DNA from: Myxococcus eversor
GTDB lineage: Bacteria > Myxococcota > Myxococcia > Myxococcales > Myxococcaceae
Assembly: GCF_010894455.1 (NCBI RefSeq)
Contig: NZ_JAAIXY010000002.1
Coordinates: forward strand, 434,001 to 498,000
Length of the DNA: 64,000 nucleotides
Direction of reading: 5' to 3'
Shown here: positions 16,605-24,220 of the stretch, piece after piece
How the letters are laid out: each line of letters starts with the position of its first letter
How positions within the stretch are numbered: position 1 is the stretch's first letter
The notes under the pieces: generated by a model
Database searches by the model: none
What the model was told of the DNA's origin: nothing
The model's input: only the letters and a program-made list of their open reading frames with translations
Translations under genes and position numbers: made by a program

Positions 16605-16895
16605 CTCGCGCGGCATTTGGCGAGATTCGCGTCCAGCGCCCGCATGGTGCCTTCCCCGGACGCCGGAACCCCACTTCCGGAGCCCCCCAGGAGCGGCCTC
16701 GGACACGTGTCCCGACAGGGTCCGAAACGCCTTCGGGTTCAAGCGCTTTCGCACGCCCTTCTGGATGCACCTGAATGTCAGACCCCACCCGTAGTCTGTG
16801 TTCCACGAGGTCAGGAGCCCGCAGGCACTTCTCCCCGGTACCTCTCCGCCGAAGCGCGGGGGGTGAAGCCCTCTTTCGACAGGTTTCCGCACGCC

Positions 16896-17255
16896 ATGGA
16901 ACAACGATTGGCCACCATCATTGGAAATGCAGTTCGCGCGGCGCGGCAGCGGCTGGAGCTCACCCAGGCCGACGTGGCCGAGCGCGTGGGAATCGCCACC
17001 GAGGTGTACGGGCGGCTGGAGCGCGGCCACATGCTCCCCAGCGTCCGCACGCTGAGGAAGCTGTGTCTGGTTCTCAACTGCTCGTCGGACGTGCTGCTCG
17101 GCATGTCCGGCGTGGAAGGCGCGCCCACGCTCGCCGAGGACCCGCCGGAGTACCGCGAGCGTCCCGAGGTGCGCCGGCTTCTGCGCACCGTGCGCAAGCT
17201 GGATGCGCCCCGGCTCAGGCTGTTGGGCCAGGTCGCCAACGCGCTCGAGACGTGA
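16896..17255 (+). CDS. XRE-family helix-turn-helix regulator
   Basis: 119 residues. Residues about 8-65 form a cro/C1-type HTH (LTQADVAERVGIATEVYGRLERG) with the usual five-helix layout; the C-terminal half (PEVRRLLRTVRKLDAPRLRLLG) is helical and probably dimerises. Start ATG 16896 has only a weak AGG upstream. It is divergent from the pom cluster; whether it regulates pomY is unknown. The product is small and lacks a ligand-sensing domain. Confidence 0.85.
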   Translation: MEQRLATIIGNAVRAARQRLELTQADVAERVGIATEVYGRLERGHMLPSVRTLRKLCLVLNCSSDVLLGMSGVEGAPTLAEDPPEYRERPEVRRLLRTVRKLDAPRLRLLGQVANALET

Positions 17256-17455
17256 ACCCCGCAGCACGCCCGCGACGCGCTGCTTCCATTCCTCATCCGT
17301 GGAAGACAGCGAGCGCGGGCGGAATCAGTCCCGGGGCGGGGTGGACCCGGGTTGCAACGGATTGAGGGGGACGACGCTCGAGGTTGCGCGTTTTCGCAAG
17401 CGCTTGGCGTATGGAATGAAGCGGCGAGGCGAGCGCAAGCCTACCTTCGTGCTTC

Positions 17456-18352
17456 ATGACTCGCCCCTCCCCCGCCCCCGCTCTCGACTTGCCGCAGCTC
17501 GCGGTACACGCGCTGTGGTGGGTGTGGTTCCCTTCCTTCCTGTTGAGTTGGGACCACCTGGGCCTCTGGGGCCGCGTGGGCATGTGCGTCGTCGGCTGGG
17601 CGGTGCTGTTCTGGAACTACGCCGTCCTGCACAACCACATGCACGTGTCCATGGCGCGCCCCAAGGTGCTGCACTGGGTCGTGTCCCGGACGCTCGGCCT
17701 GGCGTGTGGGTTCCCCTACCGGGGCTACTACATCCACCACTTCAACCATCACCGGTACAACGACGGCCCGGGGGACTGGGGTCAGCGGCGTCCGGGTGAA
17801 GGCGCCCTGCGTTATTGCCTGCGCTCGGCGCTGACGCCGTGGTTCTGGCCGTTCGAGGCGGTGGCCAACGTGTGGCGGTGGGCCAAGAAGCGCAACCAGC
17901 GCCTGGAGCTCATCCTCGACTTCCTCGTCGTGGACGGGGGCATCCTCGCGGTCATCCTCTGGCGCCCGGCCCTGGGGCTGGCGTGGTGGGGGGTGCTGCT
18001 GGTGGGACAGGTCTGCATCCACTGGCTCAACCTGGCGGCCCACTTCGAGACGGACTCCACCCAGAAGGCGGCCCTGGGCACCACGTCCACCTCCCATCTG
18101 TACAACCTGTTCTTTTTCAATGCCGGTTACCACCAGGCCCACCACGTGAAGCCCCAGGTGGCCTGGCGGGAGCTGCCGGTGGTGACGGCGGAGCTGGCCG
18201 GCACGGCGCAGGTCCGGCCGGAGTTGGTCACTTCGCTGGCCCCCATCAATCCCTTCTGGGTGGCCAAGGTGGCGAAGCGCTATTCTGCCGAGCCGTGCGA
18301 TCGGCAGACGGCGTCGACGATTACTTCAGGGACCCCCACGGCCGTTACCTAG
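17456..18352 (+). CDS. Membrane fatty-acid desaturase
   Basis: 298 residues with the three histidine boxes of the membrane di-iron desaturase/hydroxylase family: His59-NHMH, His94-HFNHH and His226-QAHH. Hydrophobic segments at about 17-35, 40-58, 145-165 and 168-185 fit the usual membrane layout. Substrate (acyl lipid, carotenoid or sterol) cannot be read from sequence; it is shorter than stearoyl-type enzymes. The AraC-type regulator downstream overlaps its 3' end by 58 bases. Confidence 0.85.
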   Translation: MTRPSPAPALDLPQLAVHALWWVWFPSFLLSWDHLGLWGRVGMCVVGWAVLFWNYAVLHNHMHVSMARPKVLHWVVSRTLGLACGFPYRGYYIHHFNHHRYNDGPGDWGQRRPGEGALRYCLRSALTPWFWPFEAVANVWRWAKKRNQRLELILDFLVVDGGILAVILWRPALGLAWWGVLLVGQVCIHWLNLAAHFETDSTQKAALGTTSTSHLYNLFFFNAGYHQAHHVKPQVAWRELPVVTAELAGTAQVRPELVTSLAPINPFWVAKVAKRYSAEPCDRQTASTITSGTPTAVT

Positions 18353-19188
18353 TCGGGGAAGGCTTCCTGCATTGGTACGCTTCGGCGGACCTGTGCGGCT
18401 TCATCCTCTGGGGCCGCCCGGCCGAGGCGCACGTGCGCCGGCTGGTGCATGTGCTCGATGTGGAGCTCGCCCCCGCGGCGCCGCATGCGTCGCTGGTGGA
18501 TGCGCGGCGGCTGGAGGCGGCGGACCCCGCCGCATTCGCGGTGCTCGTGAAGTACATGCAAGCGCGCGAGAAGTCGTTCAGCACGTCCGTGCAGCGGCAG
18601 GCCCTGGTGCGTCCGGAGGGCGTGGCGGGCGCGGTGGTGGGCGGGTTCTACACGCTCTTGACGGGCGCCTATCCCAGCAAGGTGTTCACGGACCCCGCGA
18701 ACGCGCTCGCGTGGCTGGGCCAGCCGGAGGGCCGGGCGGCGCCGCTCTTGTCCAAGCTGAATGACCTGGTGGCGGAGGCCACGGGCCAGTCGCCCCTGTT
18801 GCGCGAGCTGCACCAGGCGATGCGCGGCAAGCTGCCGGACATCAACCTGTCGGACGTGGCCCGGGAGATGGGAATGTCCGAGCGCACGCTCCAGCGCCGG
18901 TTGAAGGAGGCGGGGACGTCCTTCCAGGCGGAGCTGAACTCGGTGCAGGTGCGTATGGCGCAGGCGCTGCTGCTGGAGACGGACATGAAGCTCACCGCCG
19001 TCGCGGTGGAGGTGGGCTGCGCGTCGCTCCAGCACTTCAGCAGCCTGTTCCGCAAGCTGGTGGGCGACTCCCCCAGCTCGTGGCGAGAGCGACAGCAGGG
19101 CAAGGCGTCCGCCGAGGCGAGCGCCCAGGCAGAGGAGCCCGCCATCGCCGCCGCGGTGAATCGCGGCGAAGGGCCCCCGAGCGAATAG
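18295..19188 (+). CDS. AraC-family transcriptional regulator
   Basis: The frame is open far upstream, but the recognisable protein starts near GTG 18295 (VRSADGVDDYF), giving 297 residues and a 58-base overlap with the desaturase gene. An N-terminal sensing-like domain (LVGEGFLHWYASADLCGFILWGR) of about 170 residues precedes a C-terminal AraC HTH pair (about 190-275: INLSDVAREMGMSERTLQRRL and LTAVAVEVGCASLQHFSSLF). The Ala/Glu-rich tail is not conserved. The overlap suggests co-expression with the desaturase and possibly control of lipid genes (inference). Confidence 0.82.
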   Translation: MRSADGVDDYFRDPHGRYLVGEGFLHWYASADLCGFILWGRPAEAHVRRLVHVLDVELAPAAPHASLVDARRLEAADPAAFAVLVKYMQAREKSFSTSVQRQALVRPEGVAGAVVGGFYTLLTGAYPSKVFTDPANALAWLGQPEGRAAPLLSKLNDLVAEATGQSPLLRELHQAMRGKLPDINLSDVAREMGMSERTLQRRLKEAGTSFQAELNSVQVRMAQALLLETDMKLTAVAVEVGCASLQHFSSLFRKLVGDSPSSWRERQQGKASAEASAQAEEPAIAAAVNRGEGPPSE

Positions 19189-19207
19189 CCGCCAGACGGA
19201 GGGCGTC

Positions 19208-19813
19208 CTACTGCTGGGCGCGCCGCGCGGCGGGACGAGCCATCTGCCGCTCCACGTAGGAGCGCAGGGCGGGGAAGTCCTCCAGCAGCCCCATGCCTCC
19301 ACCCCAGTTGAGGATGGACGCCATCACCACGTCCGCCGCGGTGAAGCGCTCGCCCACCAGGAACGAGCGCCCCTTGAGCTTCTCCTCCAGCATGCGGGCG
19401 ATGTCCGTGAAGCGCTTCTGGCCCCGCTCCGCCTCCCCGGGCACGCGCTCGTGCTCCGGCAGGAAGCGGCTGTGCGCGGAGTACGCGGACAGGGGCGGCT
19501 CCATGGTGGCCATGCAGAACATCATCCACTGGTAGTACTCGGCGCGCTCCACGGTGCCGAGCGCCGGCGCGAAGCCCGCTTCCGGGAACTTGTCTGCGAG
19601 GTGCAGGAGAATCGCGGCCGACTCGAAGACGGCGTGCCCGTCATCCTCCAGCGCGGGCATGGAGCCCATGGGGTGCACGCGCAGGTACTCGGGGCTCTTG
19701 TGCTCGCGCTGGAGCAGGTCCACCGGCACCAGCTCGTACGGGACTCCCAGCTCCTCGAGCAACCAGCGGGGTCGCGTGGCGCGCGTCTTCTGGGCGAAGT
19801 AGAGCTTCATCAT
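19208..19813 (-). CDS. Glutathione S-transferase family protein
   Basis: 201 residues. N-terminal thioredoxin-like domain (MKLYFAQKTRATRPRWLLEE ... GSMPALEDDGHAVFESAAIL, with the cis-Pro and the ESAAI glutathione-binding segment), then an all-helical domain with the N-capping region (LVGERFTAADVVMASIL). Cytosolic detoxification or isomerase role; substrate unknown. The start codons at 19813/19810 overlap the stop of the PLD-like gene, so the two are coupled. Confidence 0.88.
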   Translation of the reverse strand: MMKLYFAQKTRATRPRWLLEELGVPYELVPVDLLQREHKSPEYLRVHPMGSMPALEDDGHAVFESAAILLHLADKFPEAGFAPALGTVERAEYYQWMMFCMATMEPPLSAYSAHSRFLPEHERVPGEAERGQKRFTDIARMLEEKLKGRSFLVGERFTAADVVMASILNWGGGMGLLEDFPALRSYVERQMARPAARRAQQ

Positions 19814-20442
19814 CGTCGTCGAGACTCCGAGGTGTGTCGCTTGAGCCGGCGAGCCTTGCCCAGCCTCACGGCGTCGCGCGAGCTTCGCATCTCCCCCAAC
19901 CTGGTGGGTGCGGGGATTATCGGGTCTGGGCACACCGCCCGCAGCTTGCACCCCCGGCATTCGGCCCCGCTCCACACCGCCTCGTAGAGCGCCGTCACCC
20001 GGTCGATGACGTCGAAGTCCTCCGTCACGAACCCCAGCTCGAAGTTGCGCACCGCGTCGCCCTTCGCGCCCAGGCCCGCCCCCGTGAGATTCGCGCTCCC
20101 CAGGTAGGCCCACGCCCCGTCCACCACCACCGCCTTGAAGTGCACGCGCGGGCACACCTTCAACTCCAACCCTCCCGCCACCAGCCGGGCCCGCTCGTCG
20201 AACGCCGCGCGGAACGGACGGCTCGGCAGCTCCGCGTGCAAGAGCCGCAACGACAGCCCTCGCGCGGACAGCCCATCCAGCACCTCCACCAGCGGAACGA
20301 AGCGCCCCTTCGACTCCACGTACATCGCCTTCACGTTCGCCGTCGCAATCCACACCGACTCGCGCGCGTGGAGCAGCTTCTCCAGCACCACCTCCCGGTA
20401 CAGCTCGCTGCCGGACAGCAGTTCCGCCTGGATGGGACGCAT
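19810..20442 (-). CDS. Phospholipase D-like protein with a Cys tail
   Basis: 210 residues from ATG 20442. One HKD motif is clear (HFKAVVVDGAWAYLGSANLTG), so this is a single-motif PLD-superfamily protein that would dimerise to make an active site; such proteins include nucleases and phosphodiesterases. After the domain there is a Cys-x2-Cys-x5-Cys cluster (ECRGCKLRAVCPDP) that could bind a metal, then a basic tail. No signal peptide, so probably cytoplasmic, which favours a nucleic-acid substrate (inference). It is divergent from the TetR gene and shares its operator-bearing upstream region. Confidence 0.75.
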   Translation of the reverse strand: MRPIQAELLSGSELYREVVLEKLLHARESVWIATANVKAMYVESKGRFVPLVEVLDGLSARGLSLRLLHAELPSRPFRAAFDERARLVAGGLELKVCPRVHFKAVVVDGAWAYLGSANLTGAGLGAKGDAVRNFELGFVTEDFDVIDRVTALYEAVWSGAECRGCKLRAVCPDPIIPAPTRLGEMRSSRDAVRLGKARRLKRHTSESRRR

Positions 20443-20506
20443 GGCGACACTCTCACACACATACCCACTACCCTCCAGTCGGGGGCCATTGTTCAACCGT
20501 CGAAGC

Positions 20507-20562
20507 TGACCGCCAGTCAATTGACGACTGACCCAAGGTCACCTATTGATGACCCATGGTCA
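20507..20562. promoter_or_regulatory. Cluster of TGACC-N3-GGTCA operators
   Basis: Two perfect inverted repeats, TGACC-CAA-GGTCA (20529-20541) and TGACC-CAT-GGTCA (20550-20562), are 21 bases apart, so on one face of the helix. A third copy with one mismatch (TGACC-GCC-AGTCA, 20507-20519) lies 22 bases further up, followed by the palindrome GTCAATTGAC (20516-20525). The last operator covers the ATG of the tetR gene. Confidence 0.72.
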
Positions 20563-21236
20563 GCAACGTGGGCGAGAAGGCGGGACGGGCGGCGCCCCAG
20601 CGGGCGCGCAAGGACGAGGACAAGGAAGCGCGGCGGCGCCAGTTGCTGGACGAAGCGCTGGCGCTCTACGAGGCCACCTCCTACGCGGAGGTGAAGATGG
20701 CGGACGTGGCGGAGCGGGCCGGGCTGGCCAAGGGCACGGTGTTCCTCTACTTCCCGACCAAGGAGGCGCTGTTCCTGGCGCTCCTGGACGACCTGCTCTT
20801 CTCCTGGTTCTCGCGGCTGGACGCGCGGCTGTGTCAGCCGGACGCGACGTGGACGGGCCCGTGGCTGGCGCGCACCGTGGCCGAGTCGCTGGAGCCAGAG
20901 ACGTCGCTCACGCGGCTGCTCGCGATGCTCCAGACGGTGCTGGAGCAGAACGTGACGGTGGAGCAGGCGCGGCGGTTCAAGGAGCGGCTGCTGCAGGCGA
21001 TGCTGCACATCGGCGCGCTGCTGGAATCGCGAATGACTTTCCTGCGGCCCGGCGAGGGCCCCCGAGTGCTGGTGCACCTGCACGCGCTGGTGACGGGCCT
21101 GCGGCAGATGGCGGACGTGGCGCCCGTGGCGCGCGAAGTCCTGGCGTCGCCGCACATGGCCCCCTTGCGAATCGACTTCACCGCCGAGCTGACCGCGGCG
21201 CTCACCACCCTCTTGCGCGGGCTCGAGGCCCGCTGA
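20556..21236 (+). CDS. TetR-family transcriptional repressor
   Basis: 226 residues. After a charged N-terminal tail of about 25 residues comes a TetR HTH (about 28-75: YAEVKMADVAERAGLAKGTVFLYFPTKEALF), then a helical ligand-binding and dimer domain of about 150 residues. The start ATG lies inside a TGACC-N3-GGTCA inverted repeat, so autorepression by blocking both transcription and start-codon access is likely. Two aldehyde dehydrogenase genes follow (30 bases to the first) and are the probable targets, an aldehyde or its precursor the probable inducer (inference). Confidence 0.9.
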   Translation: MVSNVGEKAGRAAPQRARKDEDKEARRRQLLDEALALYEATSYAEVKMADVAERAGLAKGTVFLYFPTKEALFLALLDDLLFSWFSRLDARLCQPDATWTGPWLARTVAESLEPETSLTRLLAMLQTVLEQNVTVEQARRFKERLLQAMLHIGALLESRMTFLRPGEGPRVLVHLHALVTGLRQMADVAPVAREVLASPHMAPLRIDFTAELTAALTTLLRGLEAR

Positions 21237-21265
21237 AGCACCCCGCCACACCCCAGGAGCCAACC

Positions 21266-22720
21266 ATGCTGGAGCTCGTCCCCGTCACCACCGAGTCGAA
21301 GCCCACCGCGGACCTCGCGCGCATCCAGGCCGCCTTCCAGGCCCAGCGCGCCAACCGCTGGGTGATGTCGCGCACCACCACCGCCGAGCGCATCGCCCGG
21401 CTCAAGCGCCTGCGCGAGGCCATCATCGCTCGCCGCGACGAGCTGGCCGAGGCCATCCACCAGGACTTCCGCAAGCCCGCGCTGGAGGTGGAGCTGACGG
21501 AAATCCACCCGACGCTGGAGGAGCTGAACCACACGGTGAAGCACCTGTCGTCGTGGATGAAGCCCACGCGCGTGGGCACGCCGCTGTTGCTCGCGGGCTC
21601 CTCCGCGCACGTGCGCTACGAGGCGCGCGGCGTGGTGCTGGTGCTGGCCCCGTGGAACTACCCCTTCCAGCTCCTGATGGCGCCGCTCATCGCCGCCATC
21701 GCCGCGGGCAACACCGTCATCTGCAAGCCCAGCGAGAAGACGCCTCACACCGCGCGCTTCCTCTCGCGGCTGGTGCGGGACGTCTTCCCGGAGAACGAAG
21801 TCGCGCTGTTCGAGGGCGGCGCGGAGACGGCGGAGGCGCTCTTGGAGCTGCCCTTCGACCACTTCTTCTTCACCGGCAACCCGCGCATCGGCCGCAAGGT
21901 GATGGAGGCGGCGGCGAAGCACCTGGCCAGCGTGACGCTGGAATTGGGCGGCAAGTCGCCGGCCATCATCGATGAGACGGCGGACGTGCAGGCCGCGGCG
22001 GAGCGGCTCGCGTGGGGCAAGTTCATCAACGGCGGACAGACCTGTGTCGCGCCGGACTACGTGTTCGTGCACGAGTCACGGCAGCAGGCCTTCATCGACG
22101 CGCTCAAGGCGGTCATCGCCCGCTTCTACGGGGCCACCGAGCCGGAGCGGCAGGCGAGCGCGGACTTCTCGCGGCTGGTGGACGCGGCGGCGTGGCGGCG
22201 GGTGAAGGACCTGGTGGACAGGACGGTGGCGGCGGGGGCGCGAGTCGAGGTGGGCGGGGTGGCGGACGGGCCCTCGCGCTACCTGGCACCCACCGTGCTG
22301 ACGGGCGTGACGCCGGACATGGCCATCATGGAGGGGGAAATCTTCGGGCCGGTGTTGCCGGTGATGACGTACCGCTCGCGTGACGAGGTGTACGCGCACA
22401 TCCAGGGTGGGGACAAGCCGCTGGCGCTCTACGTCTTCAGCCAGGACAAGCGGGCCGTCGAGGACGTATTCCGCAACACGACGTCCGGAGGGGCCGTGGT
22501 GAACAACGTCCTCATCCACGTGGCGAACCCGAACCTGCCCTTCGGCGGGGTGGGAATGAGTGGCCTGGGGCACTACCACGGCGTCTACGGCTTCCGGACC
22601 TTCAGTCACGAGCGCGCCGTGTCGGTTCAATGGATGAAGTCGCTGGCGGCGGTGTTCTTCCCGCCGTACCGCGGAAAGGCGCAGGAATGGGCCTCCCGCG
22701 CCAGCCGGCTGTTGGAGTAG
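21266..22720 (+). CDS. Aldehyde dehydrogenase, ALDH3-like, copy 1
   Basis: 484 residues from ATG 21266 behind CAGGAG. Class 3-like NAD(P)-dependent aldehyde dehydrogenase: catalytic Cys260 (NGGQTCVAP), the general-base region LELGGKSP, the cofactor segment FTGNPRIGRKVMEAAA and the EIFGPVLP motif. The absence of the long N-terminal part of ALDH1/2 and the phrase APWNYPFQLLMAPLIAAIAA point to the fatty/aromatic (coniferyl-type) aldehyde branch. Probably induced with its neighbour through the upstream TetR. The C-terminus (AVFFPPYRGKAQEW) lacks the membrane anchor of animal fatty aldehyde dehydrogenases. Confidence 0.92.
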   Translation: MLELVPVTTESKPTADLARIQAAFQAQRANRWVMSRTTTAERIARLKRLREAIIARRDELAEAIHQDFRKPALEVELTEIHPTLEELNHTVKHLSSWMKPTRVGTPLLLAGSSAHVRYEARGVVLVLAPWNYPFQLLMAPLIAAIAAGNTVICKPSEKTPHTARFLSRLVRDVFPENEVALFEGGAETAEALLELPFDHFFFTGNPRIGRKVMEAAAKHLASVTLELGGKSPAIIDETADVQAAAERLAWGKFINGGQTCVAPDYVFVHESRQQAFIDALKAVIARFYGATEPERQASADFSRLVDAAAWRRVKDLVDRTVAAGARVEVGGVADGPSRYLAPTVLTGVTPDMAIMEGEIFGPVLPVMTYRSRDEVYAHIQGGDKPLALYVFSQDKRAVEDVFRNTTSGGAVVNNVLIHVANPNLPFGGVGMSGLGHYHGVYGFRTFSHERAVSVQWMKSLAAVFFPPYRGKAQEWASRASRLLE

Positions 22721-22743
22721 GCCAGACAGCCAGAGGAGCCGGG

Positions 22744-24183
22744 ATGCGCGTGGTGAAGCAGGAGGAGGAGCTGATTCCCCGGGCCTTGCAGGAGGCGTTC
22801 GAGCGCCTGCGGGCCCGGCGCTGGGACGTGGCGCGGCGCGGCCCCGGCGAGCGACTGGAGAGGCTGGAGAAGCTCAAGGCGCGCATCATCGAGCGGCGGG
22901 ATGCGCTCGCCGACGCCATCCACGCGGACTTCCGCAAGCCCCGCGCGGAAGTCGAGGCGACGGAAATCCTCCCGGTGCTCATCGAGCTGGAGCACGTGCG
23001 CAAGCACCTCAAGGCGTGGATGAAGCCGCGCAAGGTGACGACGCCGCTGGTGCTCACGGGCACCTCCAGCCACGTGCGCTACGAAGCGCGCGGCGTGGTG
23101 CTGGTGCTGGCTCCGTGGAACTACCCCTTCAACCTGCTGATGCTGCCGCTGATAGGCGCGGTGGCGGCGGGCAACACCGTGCTGTGCAAGCCCAGCGACA
23201 AGACGCCGAACACGTCGCGCTTCCTGGCGGAGCTGGTGCGAGACACCTTCCCCGAGGACGAAGTCGCGCTGGTGGAGGGCGGCGCGGAGGTGGGCGAGGC
23301 GCTCTTGCGGTTGCCGTTCGACCACTTCTTCTTCACCGGTGGGCCGCGCGTGGGGCGGCGGGTGATGGAGGCGGCGGCGAAGCACCTGGCCAGCGTGACG
23401 CTGGAGTTGGGTGGCAAGTCACCGGCCATCGTCGATGCGACGGCGGACCTGGAGGCCGCGGCGGAGCGCGTGGCCTGGGGCAAGTTCCTCAATGGCGGGC
23501 AGACATGCATCGCCCCGGACCACGTCTGGGTGCATGCATCGAAGGAGGAGGCGTTCCTCGCGGCCCTGAAGGCGGCGCTGGAGCGTTTCTACGGACGCTC
23601 CGAGGAGGCGCGGCGCGCGAGCACGGACCTCTGCCGCATGGTGGATGACGGCGCCTTCGCACGGGTGCGCGGGCTGATGGACCGCACGGTGGCGGCGGGG
23701 GCGCGGGTGGTGGTGGGCGGCGGCGTGGACGCTGAGACGCGCTTCATCGCGCCGACGGTGCTGGCGGACGTGGCGCCGGATGCGCCGCTGATGGAGGAGG
23801 AGATTTTCGGGCCGGTGCTGCCGGTGCTGCGCTACGAGTCGCTCGACGAGGTGGTGACGCACGTACGCGCGGGCGGCAAGCCGTTGGCGCTCTACGTCTT
23901 CAGCCACGACGACGCGGTGGTGGAGCGGCTGCTCCAGGAGACGAGCGCGGGCGGCACGTGCATCAACACCGTGGTGTTGCACAACGTGAACCCGAACCTG
24001 CCCTTCGGCGGCGTGGGCGCGAGCGGCCTGGGCGCGTACCACGGAGAGACGGGCTTCAGGACGTTCAGCCACGAGCGCGCGGTGCTTCGCCAGGGCCGTA
24101 CGACGCTGGCGAACCTGTTCTTCCCGCCGTACACCGGCAAGGCGCGGAAGCTGGCGCGACTGGCCAGCCGCCTGTTCGAGTAG
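22744..24183 (+). CDS. Aldehyde dehydrogenase, ALDH3-like, copy 2
   Basis: 479 residues from ATG 22744 (GAGGAG upstream), 23 bases after copy 1. Catalytic Cys255 (NGGQTCIAP), LELGGKSP, FTGGPRVGRRVMEAAA and EIFGPVLP are intact. The two proteins align over their whole length with long identical stretches (for example KHLASVTLELGGKSPAI), so the pair arose by tandem duplication; divergence is greatest at the N-terminus and in the substrate-side segments, suggesting different aldehyde preference. Ends 40 bases before the convergent ABC-F gene. Confidence 0.92.
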   Translation: MRVVKQEEELIPRALQEAFERLRARRWDVARRGPGERLERLEKLKARIIERRDALADAIHADFRKPRAEVEATEILPVLIELEHVRKHLKAWMKPRKVTTPLVLTGTSSHVRYEARGVVLVLAPWNYPFNLLMLPLIGAVAAGNTVLCKPSDKTPNTSRFLAELVRDTFPEDEVALVEGGAEVGEALLRLPFDHFFFTGGPRVGRRVMEAAAKHLASVTLELGGKSPAIVDATADLEAAAERVAWGKFLNGGQTCIAPDHVWVHASKEEAFLAALKAALERFYGRSEEARRASTDLCRMVDDGAFARVRGLMDRTVAAGARVVVGGGVDAETRFIAPTVLADVAPDAPLMEEEIFGPVLPVLRYESLDEVVTHVRAGGKPLALYVFSHDDAVVERLLQETSAGGTCINTVVLHNVNPNLPFGGVGASGLGAYHGETGFRTFSHERAVLRQGRTTLANLFFPPYTGKARKLARLASRLFE

Positions 24184-24207
24184 CCGCGCATCCCGAAGGA
24201 GCGCGGC
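24183..24207. terminator. Hairpin between convergent ALDH and ABC-F genes
   Basis: GCCGCGC and GCGCGGC form a perfect 7-bp stem with an 11-base loop, followed by CTCTC on the plus strand; it begins at the ALDH stop codon. Confidence 0.5.
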
Positions 24208-24220
24208 CTCTCGCCGTCAC

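Larger units (their letters stand above)
16200..16895. other. 696-base intergenic region between divergent pomY and the XRE gene
   Basis: No convincing coding frame. It presumably carries the promoters of pomY and of the regulator. Two near-identical small hairpins occur in it (16351-16366 and 16591-16604). The segment around 16770-16800 (TGTCAGACCCC...) recalls short palindromic intergenic repeats but could not be verified. Confidence 0.5.

Noticed and set aside
16269..17267. Long minus-strand frame across the pomY upstream region and the XRE gene
   Set aside because: No start with ribosome site and no family; the XRE helix-turn-helix is on the other strand.
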